In this document: in pieces, positions 35,143-43,861 of the stretch
Layout: the number at the start of each line of letters is the position of its first letter
Numbering within the stretch: the first letter of the stretch is position 1
Assembly: GCF_014836335.1 (NCBI RefSeq)
Contig: NZ_JACSRA010000028.1
Location: forward strand, 1-60,368
Source of the DNA: Clostridium cibarium
GTDB taxonomy: Bacteria > Bacillota > Clostridia > Clostridiales > Clostridiaceae
Length of the DNA stretch: 60,368 nucleotides
Direction: 5' to 3'
The notes under the pieces: model-generated
What the model saw: only the letters and a program-made list of their open reading frames with translations
The model's database searches: none
What the model was told of the DNA's origin: nothing
Program-made: the position numbers and the translations under genes

Positions 35143-35661
35143 TTATGATAAAAACTTTAATGTTTTAGAAATTTCTTGTATATTGTATTTGTCAGCCCAT
35201 AATATGAAATAATAATAGATATTATCATCAACTTTTATTTCTTTAGGGTATTTTACTAGTAATTCTGCTTGATTATTAAATGCTTGTGATTGATCATTAG
35301 AGGGCATTATTAATCTTGCCTCTTGACCTTGAATAACTAGTTCAGTTATTTTAGGATTACTTCCATATGGTTTTAGTGAATGGCTTGATTCAATTTTTGC
35401 TATTTCATCTATTTTTAAATTTTCTCCATTATAAGCAGAAACCTGAAAAAATCCATCTTTTCCTTCGTATTTTTCTGTATAATTAGGATTTGGTTTCCAT
35501 TCAGAATTATATTCTAATGAAACATTAAAAAAATTATTTCTATAAAGTTTTGTACTATGTTGCTCTTGTAAATTTGATGTGCTTTTTAATGTAGCTCCTA
35601 AAAAACAAAATGTAATAGCAAATATATTAACAGTTAAAAATATTTTTTTTATAACATTCAT
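35143..35661 (-). CDS. Exported protein of unknown function
   Basis: The 172-residue protein starts with a signal peptide or N-terminal anchor (NVIKKIFLTVNIFAITFCFLGA). The mature part is a compact mixed fold (YRNNFFNVSLEYNSEWKPNP, GFFQVSAYNGENLKIDEIAKIE, GQEARLIMPSNDQ, YYFILWADKYNIQEISKTLKFL), of the kind seen attached to PsbP-like or M56-peptidase-associated domains in clostridia; this resemblance is a weak recollection. The ATG follows AGGAG. It lies downstream of the two proteasome-like genes on the same strand and may be read with them. Confidence 0.7.
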   Translation of the reverse strand: MNVIKKIFLTVNIFAITFCFLGATLKSTSNLQEQHSTKLYRNNFFNVSLEYNSEWKPNPNYTEKYEGKDGFFQVSAYNGENLKIDEIAKIESSHSLKPYGSNPKITELVIQGQEARLIMPSNDQSQAFNNQAELLVKYPKEIKVDDNIYYYFILWADKYNIQEISKTLKFLS

Positions 35662-35703
35662 AAGTTTATCTCCTAATTTAGATAAAATAGATTAGTATTT
35701 AAT

Positions 35704-36942
35704 CTAAGTCTTAAAAATTGTTTTTTTCTTTACCCACTTAAATCCATCAACTTTAGTAATAATTACTACATCAGTTGATCCACCAACAGATTCCAAATCA
35801 GTTGTAAATCTACGCCTTGTAGAGGTTAAATTAACAAGTGCTTCAGCTAGAAAAATCATTTCTTCTTTACCAAGAAATGTAACCATATCTGAAAAAGGTT
35901 TGGTATATTTTTCCTTTTGAATAAGTTCAAAATCATCTTTTATTTCCTTATTAAGTTTTTTTCCTAGTCTTTTTAGTATATCTATTTCTTCACTAGAAAA
36001 TTCATGAGCTAAATTGGCATTAGATTCACTTTGTATTGCATCTTGTATTGCTTCGAAAAAATTGTTGAAAATAGTATCTGTCTTGTTAAATATTGTATTT
36101 TCAAGTTCTGTGTCTATCCCTTTTGTATAGGTGTCTACTACATCTCTTTGAGCAAATGGAATAAATGTTGCTTCAACATCACTTTCTTCCAATCCCACTT
36201 CTACCTTGGTTACAAGTTCATAAATTAGTGTTCCAGAAATTACTCCCGTAATTTTATATTCAATTATTGATGGGAATATTTCTTTATTTCCATAACCTGC
36301 AATTACTATATTAGTTGGTCTTTTTGTTGATCTAAATAAACAATCACTTTTACTAATAATATGTGCACACAATAATACTATATTTTCTTGAGTTTTTCTG
36401 TCAATTCTAATATTATCAATTTCGTTCATGTACTTCTTTAGATATTCTCCATGAGTTTCTAAAAATAATTCTACAAAATTATCATTAAATCCACTTAAAC
36501 ATCTCATACTTGAAAAATATTTGAGGTTTTCTTCTACATTTTTCCTTAAAGTTTCCTTTCGATTATGCACCGATTTTTGTTTAGGAATATTCTCCATTAG
36601 GCAATAATCTAAAACTGATTTTACAAGTCTTTTCTCATAACCTGAATTATAAACCTTTCTGTTTTTTGATAAAAAGCTTAAAAAATCATCAGCATACTCT
36701 TGTAATGTATCAAAGTATTTATCTTTAAGAGATGTTTTATATACTTTTATTATTGTTTCACATGGTATGTCGGTAAGATCAGGATTGTCATAAAACATAA
36801 TTCCAACAGGATGATTTTCAGATATATTAAAAAGTTTTTCCACTGTAATAAATTTCTTTACGCCTTGTATGTCTACAGTGGCAACACTATCTGTAGCTAA
36901 TGCAACTCCAGTCTTATTAAGAATTGCTATTTCAGCAGTCAT
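35704..36942 (-). CDS. Proteasome-like (Ntn-hydrolase fold) protein, paralogue A
   Basis: The 412-residue soluble protein starts M-TAEIAILNKTGVALATDS, like a mature proteasome beta subunit. If Met is removed, Thr1 becomes the N-terminal nucleophile, with Asp17 (ATDS) and Lys35 (TVEKLF) where the 20S triad has Thr1, Asp17 and Lys33. Later parts also echo the fold: HPVGIMFYDN and VVIAGYGNKEIFPSIIEY (second sheet; actual text NIVIAGYGNKE). Residues ~250-400 are extra helices not found in the proteasome. It is probably a threonine peptidase or amidase of unknown substrate. The ATG follows AAAGGAG. Its 412-residue paralogue lies 118 bases upstream on the same strand. Confidence 0.7.
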   Translation of the reverse strand: MTAEIAILNKTGVALATDSVATVDIQGVKKFITVEKLFNISENHPVGIMFYDNPDLTDIPCETIIKVYKTSLKDKYFDTLQEYADDFLSFLSKNRKVYNSGYEKRLVKSVLDYCLMENIPKQKSVHNRKETLRKNVEENLKYFSSMRCLSGFNDNFVELFLETHGEYLKKYMNEIDNIRIDRKTQENIVLLCAHIISKSDCLFRSTKRPTNIVIAGYGNKEIFPSIIEYKITGVISGTLIYELVTKVEVGLEESDVEATFIPFAQRDVVDTYTKGIDTELENTIFNKTDTIFNNFFEAIQDAIQSESNANLAHEFSSEEIDILKRLGKKLNKEIKDDFELIQKEKYTKPFSDMVTFLGKEEMIFLAEALVNLTSTRRRFTTDLESVGGSTDVVIITKVDGFKWVKKKTIFKT

Positions 36943-37060
36943 ATTACAACTCCTTTCGTTATTGCTTTCATATTATTATGATTCAAAATATAGCTACTAA
37001 AATATTATTTGCTATTTGTAGTATGAGATTAATATCATTATTAAATTCTATATTAAAAAT

Positions 37061-38299
37061 TTATTTTTTTGTCATAAATACAAAGCCATCACCTTTAGTA
37101 ATAAGGGCAATATCAATTGGACCAACTTCTGCTTGTTCGTAAGAACTGAACTTAACCCCAATTGCAGTTAAATTTACAAGTGCATCAGCTAGAGATATCA
37201 TATCTTCTTTTCTAATGAAATCAATCATAGATAAAAGAGGATCTACCAACATTTTTTGTTGCAAATCTTTAATGTTTTTCTTTAAATCTTCTATAATCAG
37301 CATACATATTTTATCTATTTCATCTTTCTCTTTAACAATAAATTCCTGAAGTGCATTATTGTTATTATATTTATTCTGTATTTCCTTTAAAAATTTATCA
37401 AAAATTTTTTTAGCTTCATCTAATATCTTATATTCCAAATTCGGATTAATTCCATTTATATAAGTGTTTATTAAATCTTTTTCACCAAAGGGAATAATTT
37501 TTTTTAGTAGCTCATTCTCATCATCGGATCCTATACTATAACTTTCTATTAATTCATATATTAGTTTCCCATCAATTGCACACACTATGTTGTATCTATA
37601 CAATGATGGAAATATTTCCTTATCACCATAACCTGAGATTACTATGCTACCATTGTAAATGTTTCTAATCATATAATCAGTTTTACTTATAACATATGCA
37701 CACATGGTTATTAAATTTTTTTGTGTTCTTTCATCAATAGCAGATATAACTGGATTAATTATATGATCTGTACTGTTTTTTATATATTCTTTTAAATCGT
37801 TTGTATGTTTTTCTAAAAATAATTTTATAAAATTGTCATCAAATGAATTTGAAAAAATTTTTTTTGAAAGAGATGCAATTTGATTATCTATTTCATCACT
37901 TATAGCCTTTTCATTACCTTCTATTAATTGAACTCTATCTTGGATTTTACTTAGACAATAACGCAAAACTTCCTTTAAAAACCCCATTTCTGCACTCCAA
38001 GAATAAAAGCGATTATCATTTGGTATAAATTCAATAAAATTTTCTGCATATTCTTGCAATTTATCAAATGATTTGTCTCCAATTTGTGACCTATAAACTT
38101 CTATTATTGATTCCCAAGGTATAGTATCCATAAATCTAACACTACCATCTAGCATAATTCCAACAGGGTTATATTTTGATAAAGGAAAGATTTTGCTAAT
38201 TGAAACAAACTTCAAAGATTGAATTCCTACCACAGGTTCAAAAGTATCAGCAGATAATACAACTCCACTTCTATTGAGAATTCCTATTCCGACAGTCAT
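37061..38299 (-). CDS. Proteasome-like (Ntn-hydrolase fold) protein, paralogue B
   Basis: The protein is the same length as paralogue A (412 residues) and aligns along its whole length: M-TVGIGILNRSGVVLSADT, SISKIFPLSKYNPVGIMLDG, SIVISGYGDKEIFPSLYRY, and the C-terminal SLADALVNLTA..FS..E.VG..DIALITK. Thr1, Asp17 and Lys35 are conserved. The two differ at most other positions, so the duplication is old or they face different partners. I start at ATG 38299 (GAGG upstream) rather than 38314, which lies 5' of that site and would bury Thr1. Confidence 0.7.
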   Translation of the reverse strand: MTVGIGILNRSGVVLSADTFEPVVGIQSLKFVSISKIFPLSKYNPVGIMLDGSVRFMDTIPWESIIEVYRSQIGDKSFDKLQEYAENFIEFIPNDNRFYSWSAEMGFLKEVLRYCLSKIQDRVQLIEGNEKAISDEIDNQIASLSKKIFSNSFDDNFIKLFLEKHTNDLKEYIKNSTDHIINPVISAIDERTQKNLITMCAYVISKTDYMIRNIYNGSIVISGYGDKEIFPSLYRYNIVCAIDGKLIYELIESYSIGSDDENELLKKIIPFGEKDLINTYINGINPNLEYKILDEAKKIFDKFLKEIQNKYNNNNALQEFIVKEKDEIDKICMLIIEDLKKNIKDLQQKMLVDPLLSMIDFIRKEDMISLADALVNLTAIGVKFSSYEQAEVGPIDIALITKGDGFVFMTKK

Positions 38300-38552
38300 T
38301 ACTATAAACCTCATACATTTAATGTTTTATTTCAGTATATAATTTATGATTGATAAATATTAAATATAACTTTCTGAATTTTTGACGAAGATTAAGTTGA
38401 TGGTTATTATATTATAAATTTGGTTGTTTAGGAGAATTTTTAGCTATTAAGTTTATGGATTTGTTTTTTAGGTAATGAAATCTATATAAAGGAGCTAAGA
38501 TGTAGAAGGGTAGCTTGAATAATAGAAAGAATTTCAAAAAAGTCTGGTAAAT

Positions 38553-38589
38553 AAAAAAAGCCATATTACAAGATAAATCAAGTAATATG
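38553..38589 (-). terminator. Intrinsic terminator of the tRNA gene
   Basis: On the minus strand CATATTAC (38589-38582) pairs with GTAATATG (38569-38562), followed by GC and seven T residues, 18 bases past the tRNA 3' end. Confidence 0.75.
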
Positions 38590-38606
38590 ACAATTCTATT
38601 AAATAA

Positions 38607-38693
38607 TGGTGCCGGTAGCCGGAGTCGAACCGGCACGGTATTGCTACCGGCGGATTTTGAGTCCGCTACGTCTGCCAATTCCATCATACCGGC
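38607..38693 (-). tRNA. tRNA-Leu (CAA anticodon)
   Basis: The 87-base gene encodes a class II tRNA: acceptor GCCGGTA with TACCGGC, D arm with TGGAATTGGCAGACG, anticodon stem GCGGA/TCCGC with loop CTCAAAA (anticodon CAA, reading UUG), a long variable arm CCGGTAGCAATACCG, and T arm TGCCGGTTCGACTCCGGC. The 3' CCA is encoded. It stands alone and is followed by its own terminator. Confidence 0.97.
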
Positions 38694-38788
38694 ACGTTTT
38701 GCAACATTGATATAATAACATATTATTTTTAATAATTCAATAAGAAATTTTTTTTTGTTGGAAATAAAGAAAAAATTTGAATATAAGG

Positions 38789-38817
38789 TTGTTAGAAAGT
38801 GTTACTTTTGCTAAAAT
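38789..38817 (+). promoter_or_regulatory. Vegetative promoter of the Fe-S scaffold/GGGtGRT operon
   Basis: TTGTTA (38789-38794), 17 bases, TAAAAT (38812-38817). Predicted start ~38822-38825. A second TATAAT at 38889 lacks a good -35. Confidence 0.55.
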
Positions 38818-38821
38818 AGAT

Positions 38822-38864
38822 GGTAGGATAAAAATATCCCCAGTGGGACGTTTTTTAACCTACC
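38822..38864 (+). promoter_or_regulatory. Stem-loop at the predicted 5' end of the operon mRNA
   Basis: GGTAGGATAAAAATATCCC pairs along nearly its whole length with GGGACGTTTTTTAACCTACC around a CAGT loop. It coincides with the predicted transcript start and has no T tract, so a 5' stabilising hairpin or protein-binding leader is more likely than a terminator. The 60 bases after it lead to AAGGAGG. Confidence 0.6.
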
Positions 38865-38924
38865 TTATTTATGTAGCTAAGGACAAGCTATAATAATTTA
38901 ATAATTAAGGAGGAGAAGATCAAT

Positions 38925-39617
38925 ATGATGTATTCAAAAGAAGTTGAAGAAATGTGCGTTGTTGCAAAAGGCCCAAATCATGGACCAGCACCAATTCCTG
39001 CAGAAGGAAAATGGGTTCAATCTAAAGAAGTAACTGATATATCAGGGTTAACTCATGGTATAGGTTGGTGTGCACCACAACAAGGAGCTTGTAAATTAAC
39101 ATTAAACGTTAAGGACGGTATAATCCAAGAAGCGTTAGTTGAAACAATTGGATGTTCAGGAATGACTCATTCAGCTGCTATGGCTTCAGAAATTTTACCA
39201 GGAAAGACTATTTTAGAAGCATTAAACACAGACTTAGTTTGTGACGCTATAAACACAGCTATGAGAGAATTATTCTTACAAATAGTTTATGGAAGAACTC
39301 AAACTGCATTCTCAGAAGGTGGACTACCTATCGGAGCAGGACTTGAAGACTTAGGTAAAGGATTAAGATCTCAAGTTGGAACTATGTATGGAACTCTTGC
39401 AAAGGGACCAAGATACTTAGAAATGGCAGAAGGTTATGTTACAGATGTAGCTTTAGATGCTGATAAAGAAATCATTGGATACAAGTTCGTTAACTTAGGA
39501 AAGATGATGGAAAACGTTGCTAAGGGAATGGATGCTAATGAAGCATTAGAAAGTGCTAAGGGACAATACGGAAGAGTTCAAGACGCTGCTGAATTAATTG
39601 ACCCAAGACATAAATAA
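38925..39617 (+). CDS. Iron-sulfur cluster assembly scaffold-like protein
   Basis: The 230-residue soluble protein resembles IscU/NifU-type scaffolds that always travel with GGGtGRT proteins in clostridia. Cysteines occur in WCAPQQGACKL, VETIGCSGMTHSAAM and LVCDAINTAM, which could hold an Fe-S cluster. It starts MMYSKEVEEMCVVAKGPNHG, with AAGGAGG upstream. Codons ending in C are more frequent than in neighbours (AAC, GAC, TTC), suggesting high expression. The GGGtGRT gene follows after 26 bases. The exact client is unknown. Confidence 0.85.
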   Translation: MMYSKEVEEMCVVAKGPNHGPAPIPAEGKWVQSKEVTDISGLTHGIGWCAPQQGACKLTLNVKDGIIQEALVETIGCSGMTHSAAMASEILPGKTILEALNTDLVCDAINTAMRELFLQIVYGRTQTAFSEGGLPIGAGLEDLGKGLRSQVGTMYGTLAKGPRYLEMAEGYVTDVALDADKEIIGYKFVNLGKMMENVAKGMDANEALESAKGQYGRVQDAAELIDPRHK

Positions 39618-39643
39618 TTATAGGTAAAGGAGGAAAATATATT

Positions 39644-40645
39644 ATGGCATTATTTGAAAGTTATGAAAGAAGAATAGGACAAATCACTCCTGTATTAGAA
39701 AAGTACGGAATGAAGACTATGGAAGACGCTAAAGCAGTATGTGCAGAAATAGGAATAGATCCATATACTATAGCTAAGGAAACTCAACCAATCGCATTTG
39801 AAAATGCTGGATGGGCTTACACTTTAGGAGCTGCTATAGCTATAAAGAAAGGTTGCAAGAAGGCTGCTGATGCTGCTGAAGCAATCGGAGAAGGTTTACA
39901 AGCATTCTGCATACCAGGATCTGTTGCAGATGACAGAAAAGTAGGACTTGGGCACGGAAATCTTGGAGCTATGCTTTTAAGAGAAGAAACTAAGTGTTTC
40001 GCATTCTTAGCAGGTCACGAAAGCTTTGCTGCTGCTGAAGGTGCTATTAAAATAGCTGAAAAAGCTAACAGAGTAAGAAAAGAACCATTAAGAGTTATCT
40101 TAAACGGTCTTGGAAAAGATGCTGCATTCATTATTTCAAGAATTAATGGATTCACATATGTTCAAACTAAGTTTGACTATTACACTGGAGAAGTTAAAGT
40201 AGTTAAAGAAAAAGCATACTCAAACGGAGAAAGAGCTAAAGTAAGATGTTACGGTGCTGACGACGTTAGAGAAGGTGTTGCTATAATGCATATGGAAGGT
40301 GTTGACGTTTCTATCACTGGTAACTCAACTAACCCAACAAGATTCCAACACCCAGTTGCTGGAACATACAAGAAAGAATGTGTAGAACAAGGTAAGAAAT
40401 ACTTCTCAGTTGCATCAGGTGGTGGTACTGGAAGAACTCTTCACCCAGATAACATGGGTGCAGGTCCAGCTTCTTACGGTATGACTGATACTATGGGAAG
40501 AATGCATTCAGATGCACAATTCGCTGGATCATCTTCAGTTCCTGCTCACGTTGAAATGATGGGTCTAATCGGAATGGGTAACAACCCAATGGTTGGAGCT
40601 ACTGTTGCTGTAGCAGTTGCTGTTGAAGAAGGAATGAACAAGTAG
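39644..40645 (+). CDS. GGGtGRT family protein
   Basis: The 333-residue soluble protein carries the eponymous motif in FSVASGGGTGRTLHPDNMG near residue 265. It begins ALFESYERRIGQITPVLEKYG and has GHGNLGAMLLREETKCFAFLAGHESFAAAEG. The family is defined by this motif and by its pairing with the scaffold-like gene; its reaction is unknown. Codon use is biased to C-ending codons like its partner, a sign of abundant product. It shares the upstream operon promoter and 5' stem-loop and ends before the hairpin at 40719. Confidence 0.9.
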   Translation: MALFESYERRIGQITPVLEKYGMKTMEDAKAVCAEIGIDPYTIAKETQPIAFENAGWAYTLGAAIAIKKGCKKAADAAEAIGEGLQAFCIPGSVADDRKVGLGHGNLGAMLLREETKCFAFLAGHESFAAAEGAIKIAEKANRVRKEPLRVILNGLGKDAAFIISRINGFTYVQTKFDYYTGEVKVVKEKAYSNGERAKVRCYGADDVREGVAIMHMEGVDVSITGNSTNPTRFQHPVAGTYKKECVEQGKKYFSVASGGGTGRTLHPDNMGAGPASYGMTDTMGRMHSDAQFAGSSSVPAHVEMMGLIGMGNNPMVGATVAVAVAVEEGMNK

Positions 40646-40718
40646 TTTATATTAAAGGCTTTAGAGCATTTATATATTTGACTATATTGGAACTAATGTT
40701 AAGTTAGTTCGTTAAGAT

Positions 40719-40766
40719 ATAGCACACGTTATTTAGGGATAATCTAGTTGACGTGTGCTATTTTTT
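40719..40766. terminator. Bidirectional intrinsic terminator
   Basis: ATAGCACACGT (40719-40729) pairs with ACGTGTGCTAT (40751-40761), followed by TTTTTT. A second small hairpin (AACTAA/TTAGTT, 40691-40709) lies just upstream. Confidence 0.75.
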
Positions 40767-41165
40767 CATATCTTCTAGCAGATAATCACAGACTTCCTTG
40801 TGTATTCCTTGACGTTTCAAAGCTAACAATAAATACCTAGTGTTAAGTTGTCCATCAATATACGTTTGTACAAAGTTTTCATATTCCTTGTATGTAGGGC
40901 TTGCGTCAATAAATAATGAACTTAAATTCTCACCATAAAAGGCTTTTGTATTTTGTGATACTTTACCTTTTGCAATCCTGTCTTTTAATACACTTAAACC
41001 GTTAAGAATTATACTAACCTTTTGTTCTGTTATATTGTGGTCAATGACAAAATTGTAGAATGCAAATTTATCTTCTGTTACACTAGACAACATCAATTGT
41101 AGTATTTTTATTTGATATTTTAATAATTCATATTTTTCGTCTCTTGCTCCTGGCATTGTTTCCAT
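40758..41165 (-). CDS. DUF1878 family (YhaI-like) protein
   Basis: The 135-residue soluble, mostly helical protein resembles B. subtilis YhaI (DUF1878): YQIKILQLMLSS..DKFAFYNFVIDHNITEQKV, SLFIDASPTYKEYENFVQTYIDGQLNTRYLLLALKRQGIHKEVCDYLLEDM. The function is unknown. The ATG is preceded by AGGGGTGATT. It is monocistronic and converges on the GGGtGRT operon. The assignment is by remembered resemblance and is moderate. Confidence 0.65.
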   Translation of the reverse strand: METMPGARDEKYELLKYQIKILQLMLSSVTEDKFAFYNFVIDHNITEQKVSIILNGLSVLKDRIAKGKVSQNTKAFYGENLSSLFIDASPTYKEYENFVQTYIDGQLNTRYLLLALKRQGIHKEVCDYLLEDMKK

Positions 41166-41283
41166 TTAATCACCCCTATTTTAGTATAATATATTATATC
41201 AGAATGAGTAAGAAATTCTATTTTAATAGGTTACTTTTCTTAATCAGGTATGAGTATGATATAATTTTTATTCCTTTAAATTT

Positions 41284-42462
41284 TTAATCATTATTTTCAC
41301 AATAAAACTTAAAAGATTCTCCAATAAATCTAGCTGCCCCTTTTCCATATTTTTTATCTGTAGGACTCATATCATTATCAGCGTTTTTTAGATAAAGGTC
41401 AGCTAAACCTGAAATAACTGCATTGGACTTTAAACCGGAATCTATTCTATAAAAATCATAATTTCCTTTAGTTGTTTTAGCTATTTCATTAACAATCTGC
41501 TGAATCTCTTTAGAAGTAGGGTCTTTACTTAAATCAGATGTTAAATTTACATATAGTCTATCTAATTTAGGCATCTTATCTTTAAAATGAATCTTAAAAA
41601 CCTCTCCCCAGAATTTAGCTGATCCACTACCATATTTCTTATCAATTGCATCTATCCATTTTGGATCTTTAGAAAAATTTTTAGAGAGATGATACCAACG
41701 AGTGTCGCCTTTAATATCCATATTAAAAAGCTTATAATCCTTTTTAACAGTATCAGTTATTTCTTTAGCTATTTGCTGAATCTCTTCTGAAGAGGGAGCT
41801 TTAGTTAAGTCAGATAGAAGTTTTTTAAATAATTCTTTTAATTTTGGATTATTATCATTGAGAAAATGATCATAAAATTTATCCATTTCATCTGATATAG
41901 TCCTTAGCATAGGATTACTTAAGTCTTTCTTCAAAGCTTCAACATAATTTTTCATACTTCCGTAATTTTTTATAGCACCTTTAACTATTTTGTCTTCATT
42001 TGCTTTAAGGGCTTCAATCATTTCATCAAATTTATCTATACTTCCAAAGCGTTTAATAACTTTATTTTTATCTTTATTCTTATATTCTTCCCATACATTA
42101 TAATATTCGGTCATATCAAATTCTTTAAAACTCATAGTATCCTCTCCCTTTATGGTTTTATTTATAAGCTTTATTAAGCCATTCAATCTATTACGCTTTA
42201 TAATCAGTAGCTTTTTTTGATTTTCTAGAGCTTGCATTTTATTAAAATTGGGTTTATCCATGATTTCCTTAATCTCTTTTAGAGGTATATCAAGTTCTTT
42301 AAAAAATAAAATTTGTTGCAAGCTTTCAAGAGCTTCATCATCATAGAGTCTGTAACCTGCTTCTGTAACTGCACTTGGTTTTAACAATCCTATTTCATCA
42401 TAATAATGCAGCATACGTACACTTATTCCTGTCAAATCTGAAACTTGTTTTACTGTTCTCAT
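41284..42462 (-). CDS. MerR family regulator with duplicated TipAS ligand-binding region
   Basis: The 392-residue regulator has a MerR winged helix (RTVKQVSDLTGISVRMLHYY, DEIGLLKPSAVTEAGYRLYD; ~1-70), a coiled coil (~78-105) and a C-terminal TipAS-type region. TipAS domains trap antibiotics such as thiopeptides and are ~110-140 residues, but here the C-terminal ~280 residues contain the distal half twice: LLSDLTKAPSSEEIQQIAKEI...AIDKKYGSGSAKFWGE and LTSDLSKDPTSKEIQQIVNEI...PTDKKYGKGAARFIGE. It probably activates its own promoter and perhaps efflux genes elsewhere. The ATG follows GGAGGAAT. Confidence 0.9.
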   Translation of the reverse strand: MRTVKQVSDLTGISVRMLHYYDEIGLLKPSAVTEAGYRLYDDEALESLQQILFFKELDIPLKEIKEIMDKPNFNKMQALENQKKLLIIKRNRLNGLIKLINKTIKGEDTMSFKEFDMTEYYNVWEEYKNKDKNKVIKRFGSIDKFDEMIEALKANEDKIVKGAIKNYGSMKNYVEALKKDLSNPMLRTISDEMDKFYDHFLNDNNPKLKELFKKLLSDLTKAPSSEEIQQIAKEITDTVKKDYKLFNMDIKGDTRWYHLSKNFSKDPKWIDAIDKKYGSGSAKFWGEVFKIHFKDKMPKLDRLYVNLTSDLSKDPTSKEIQQIVNEIAKTTKGNYDFYRIDSGLKSNAVISGLADLYLKNADNDMSPTDKKYGKGAARFIGESFKFYCENND

Positions 42463-42556
42463 GATTATTCCTCCAAATATGATTTTATAGCCGTGAATAC
42501 AAAGAAAATACTTTGCCGGCTATAAGTTTTGGCTTATATTTTTAAACTCTATTTTT

Positions 42557-42587
42557 ATATTACACTATGACATGGTGTTAGAGTCAA
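42557..42587 (-). promoter_or_regulatory. MerR-type promoter with a 19-bp spacer
   Basis: On the minus strand TTGACT (42587-42582), 19 bases, TAATAT (42562-42557). The long spacer carries an imperfect dyad (TAACACCAT / ATAGTGTAA), as at promoters that MerR/TipA regulators untwist. It reads into the MerR-TipAS gene, so autoregulation is likely. Confidence 0.65.
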
Positions 42588-42757
42588 CACTTAATTATGA
42601 AGTAAATGGAAAACATAGATATTATTCTAAATAAATGGTATTATAAAGAAGTAGTAAATTATAAATTTAAGTCAATGAATATTATTAAAGGTGTGAAAAT
42701 CTTGGGAGCGTGGATAATACACAAATGAAAATTAATATGTATATATAGGGGTGAATA

Positions 42758-43285
42758 ATGAAAACAATAGTAATTTATAAGTCCAAAACAGGGTTTACCA
42801 AAAAATATGCAGAGTGGATTGCAGAAGAATTGTCAGCTGATATTTTTAATATATCAAAAGTTAATATCAATATGCTTGATAAATATGATACCATAATTTA
42901 TGGTGGTAGTTTGTATGCAGTTGGTATTATTGGCGTAAATTTAATTACAAAAAACATTAATAAATTAAAAGGAAAAAAGATAGTGGCTTTTGCTACAGGA
43001 GCATCACCTTTAAGAGATGAAGTTATAAATGAAGTTAGAGATAAGAACTTTACTACAGAACAACAAAAATATATCAAGTTTTTCTATCTAAGAGGTGGTT
43101 TTAATTATAACAAACTAAATCTTTTTGATAAATTTCTTATGACATTATTAAAATTGAAAATAAAAAATAAAAAGAAGGAAGAGTTATCATCTGACGAAAT
43201 AGGTATGCTTGCTGTGTATAATAGGCCAGTAGATTTTACAGATAAGAAGAATATAGATAAAATAATAACTTATGTTAATTCATAG
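42758..43285 (+). CDS. Flavodoxin-domain protein
   Basis: The 175-residue protein is a flavodoxin-like oxidoreductase resembling the HemG-type flavodoxin_5 group: KTIVIYKSKTGFTKKYAEWIAEEL is the FMN phosphate loop, YDTIIYGGSLYAVGI the second loop, and KGKKIVAFATGASPL the next strand. It has a basic insertion near residue 125-140 (TLLKLKIKNKKKEEL). It probably binds FMN and moves electrons to an unknown partner. It starts after GGGGTGA. A long hairpin follows. Confidence 0.85.
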   Translation: MKTIVIYKSKTGFTKKYAEWIAEELSADIFNISKVNINMLDKYDTIIYGGSLYAVGIIGVNLITKNINKLKGKKIVAFATGASPLRDEVINEVRDKNFTTEQQKYIKFFYLRGGFNYNKLNLFDKFLMTLLKLKIKNKKKEELSSDEIGMLAVYNRPVDFTDKKNIDKIITYVNS

Positions 43286-43294
43286 ATAAGTATT

Positions 43295-43338
43295 TGCTCC
43301 CTTGTTAAAATTATCATAGTAATTTTAACAAGGGAGCA
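43295..43338. terminator. Long perfect hairpin after the flavodoxin gene
   Basis: A 19-bp stem (TGCTCCCTTGTTAAAATTA at 43295 with its complement ending at 43338), loop TCATAG; only TTGTT follows. Confidence 0.65.
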
Positions 43339-43482
43339 TTGTTATATGAATAATAATAAATTAAGCAGGAGGTGGAAAAAGTACTTTACACATGATTTAA
43401 AGATAAGCGAATATGCTAATAGAGTTATACATATAAGTAAGTAGGATTAGTTAAAAAATTATAAGATGGGAGGTTGGTATGG

Positions 43483-43854
43483 ATGAAAGAAAGAGAGCAA
43501 GTTATTAAGAATTACTTTCAATCTTGGATAAGTAATGATTGCAAAATATTAAGGGAGATTTTTGATACAGAAATAATATATAGTGAATGTTATGGCCCAG
43601 AATATAGAGGAATAGAGGTTGTTACAAAATGGTTTAAGGATTGGCATAAGCGAGGAGTTGTGTTTTCATGGGATATAAAGCAATTTATTCATTCGGCCAA
43701 TATAACTGTAGTCGAATGGTATTTTAAATATAAGTATGATGAGAGTATTGAGGAGTTTAATGGTGTATCGCTTATTGAATTTGATGAAGGTAAACGTATC
43801 ATAAGCTTAAAAGAATTTCAATCAAAAATCCCACATTATTACCCTTATGATTAA
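43483..43854 (+). CDS. NTF2-like (SnoaL-type) protein
   Basis: The 123-residue protein has the NTF2-like cone-fold pattern: EQVIKNYFQSWISNDCKILREIF, the E-Y-x-G-P-E-Y-R-G turn, IEVVTKWFKDWHKRG and the strands TVVEWYFKYKYDESIEEFNGVSLIEFD. Such proteins bind small hydrophobic ligands or act as isomerases or dehydratases; nothing more specific is visible. I chose ATG 43483 (GGGAGG upstream) over TTG 43474. Confidence 0.82.
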   Translation: MKEREQVIKNYFQSWISNDCKILREIFDTEIIYSECYGPEYRGIEVVTKWFKDWHKRGVVFSWDIKQFIHSANITVVEWYFKYKYDESIEEFNGVSLIEFDEGKRIISLKEFQSKIPHYYPYD

Positions 43855-43861
43855 TATGGTA

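Noticed and set aside
38412..38687. 91-residue minus-strand frame beginning MMELADVADSKSAGSN
   Set aside because: It is the translation of tRNA-Leu itself, a well-known false frame; the rest is non-coding.
43346..43444. 32-residue frame after the flavodoxin hairpin
   Set aside because: Its only ribosome site is part of the hairpin, and composition is not distinctive.
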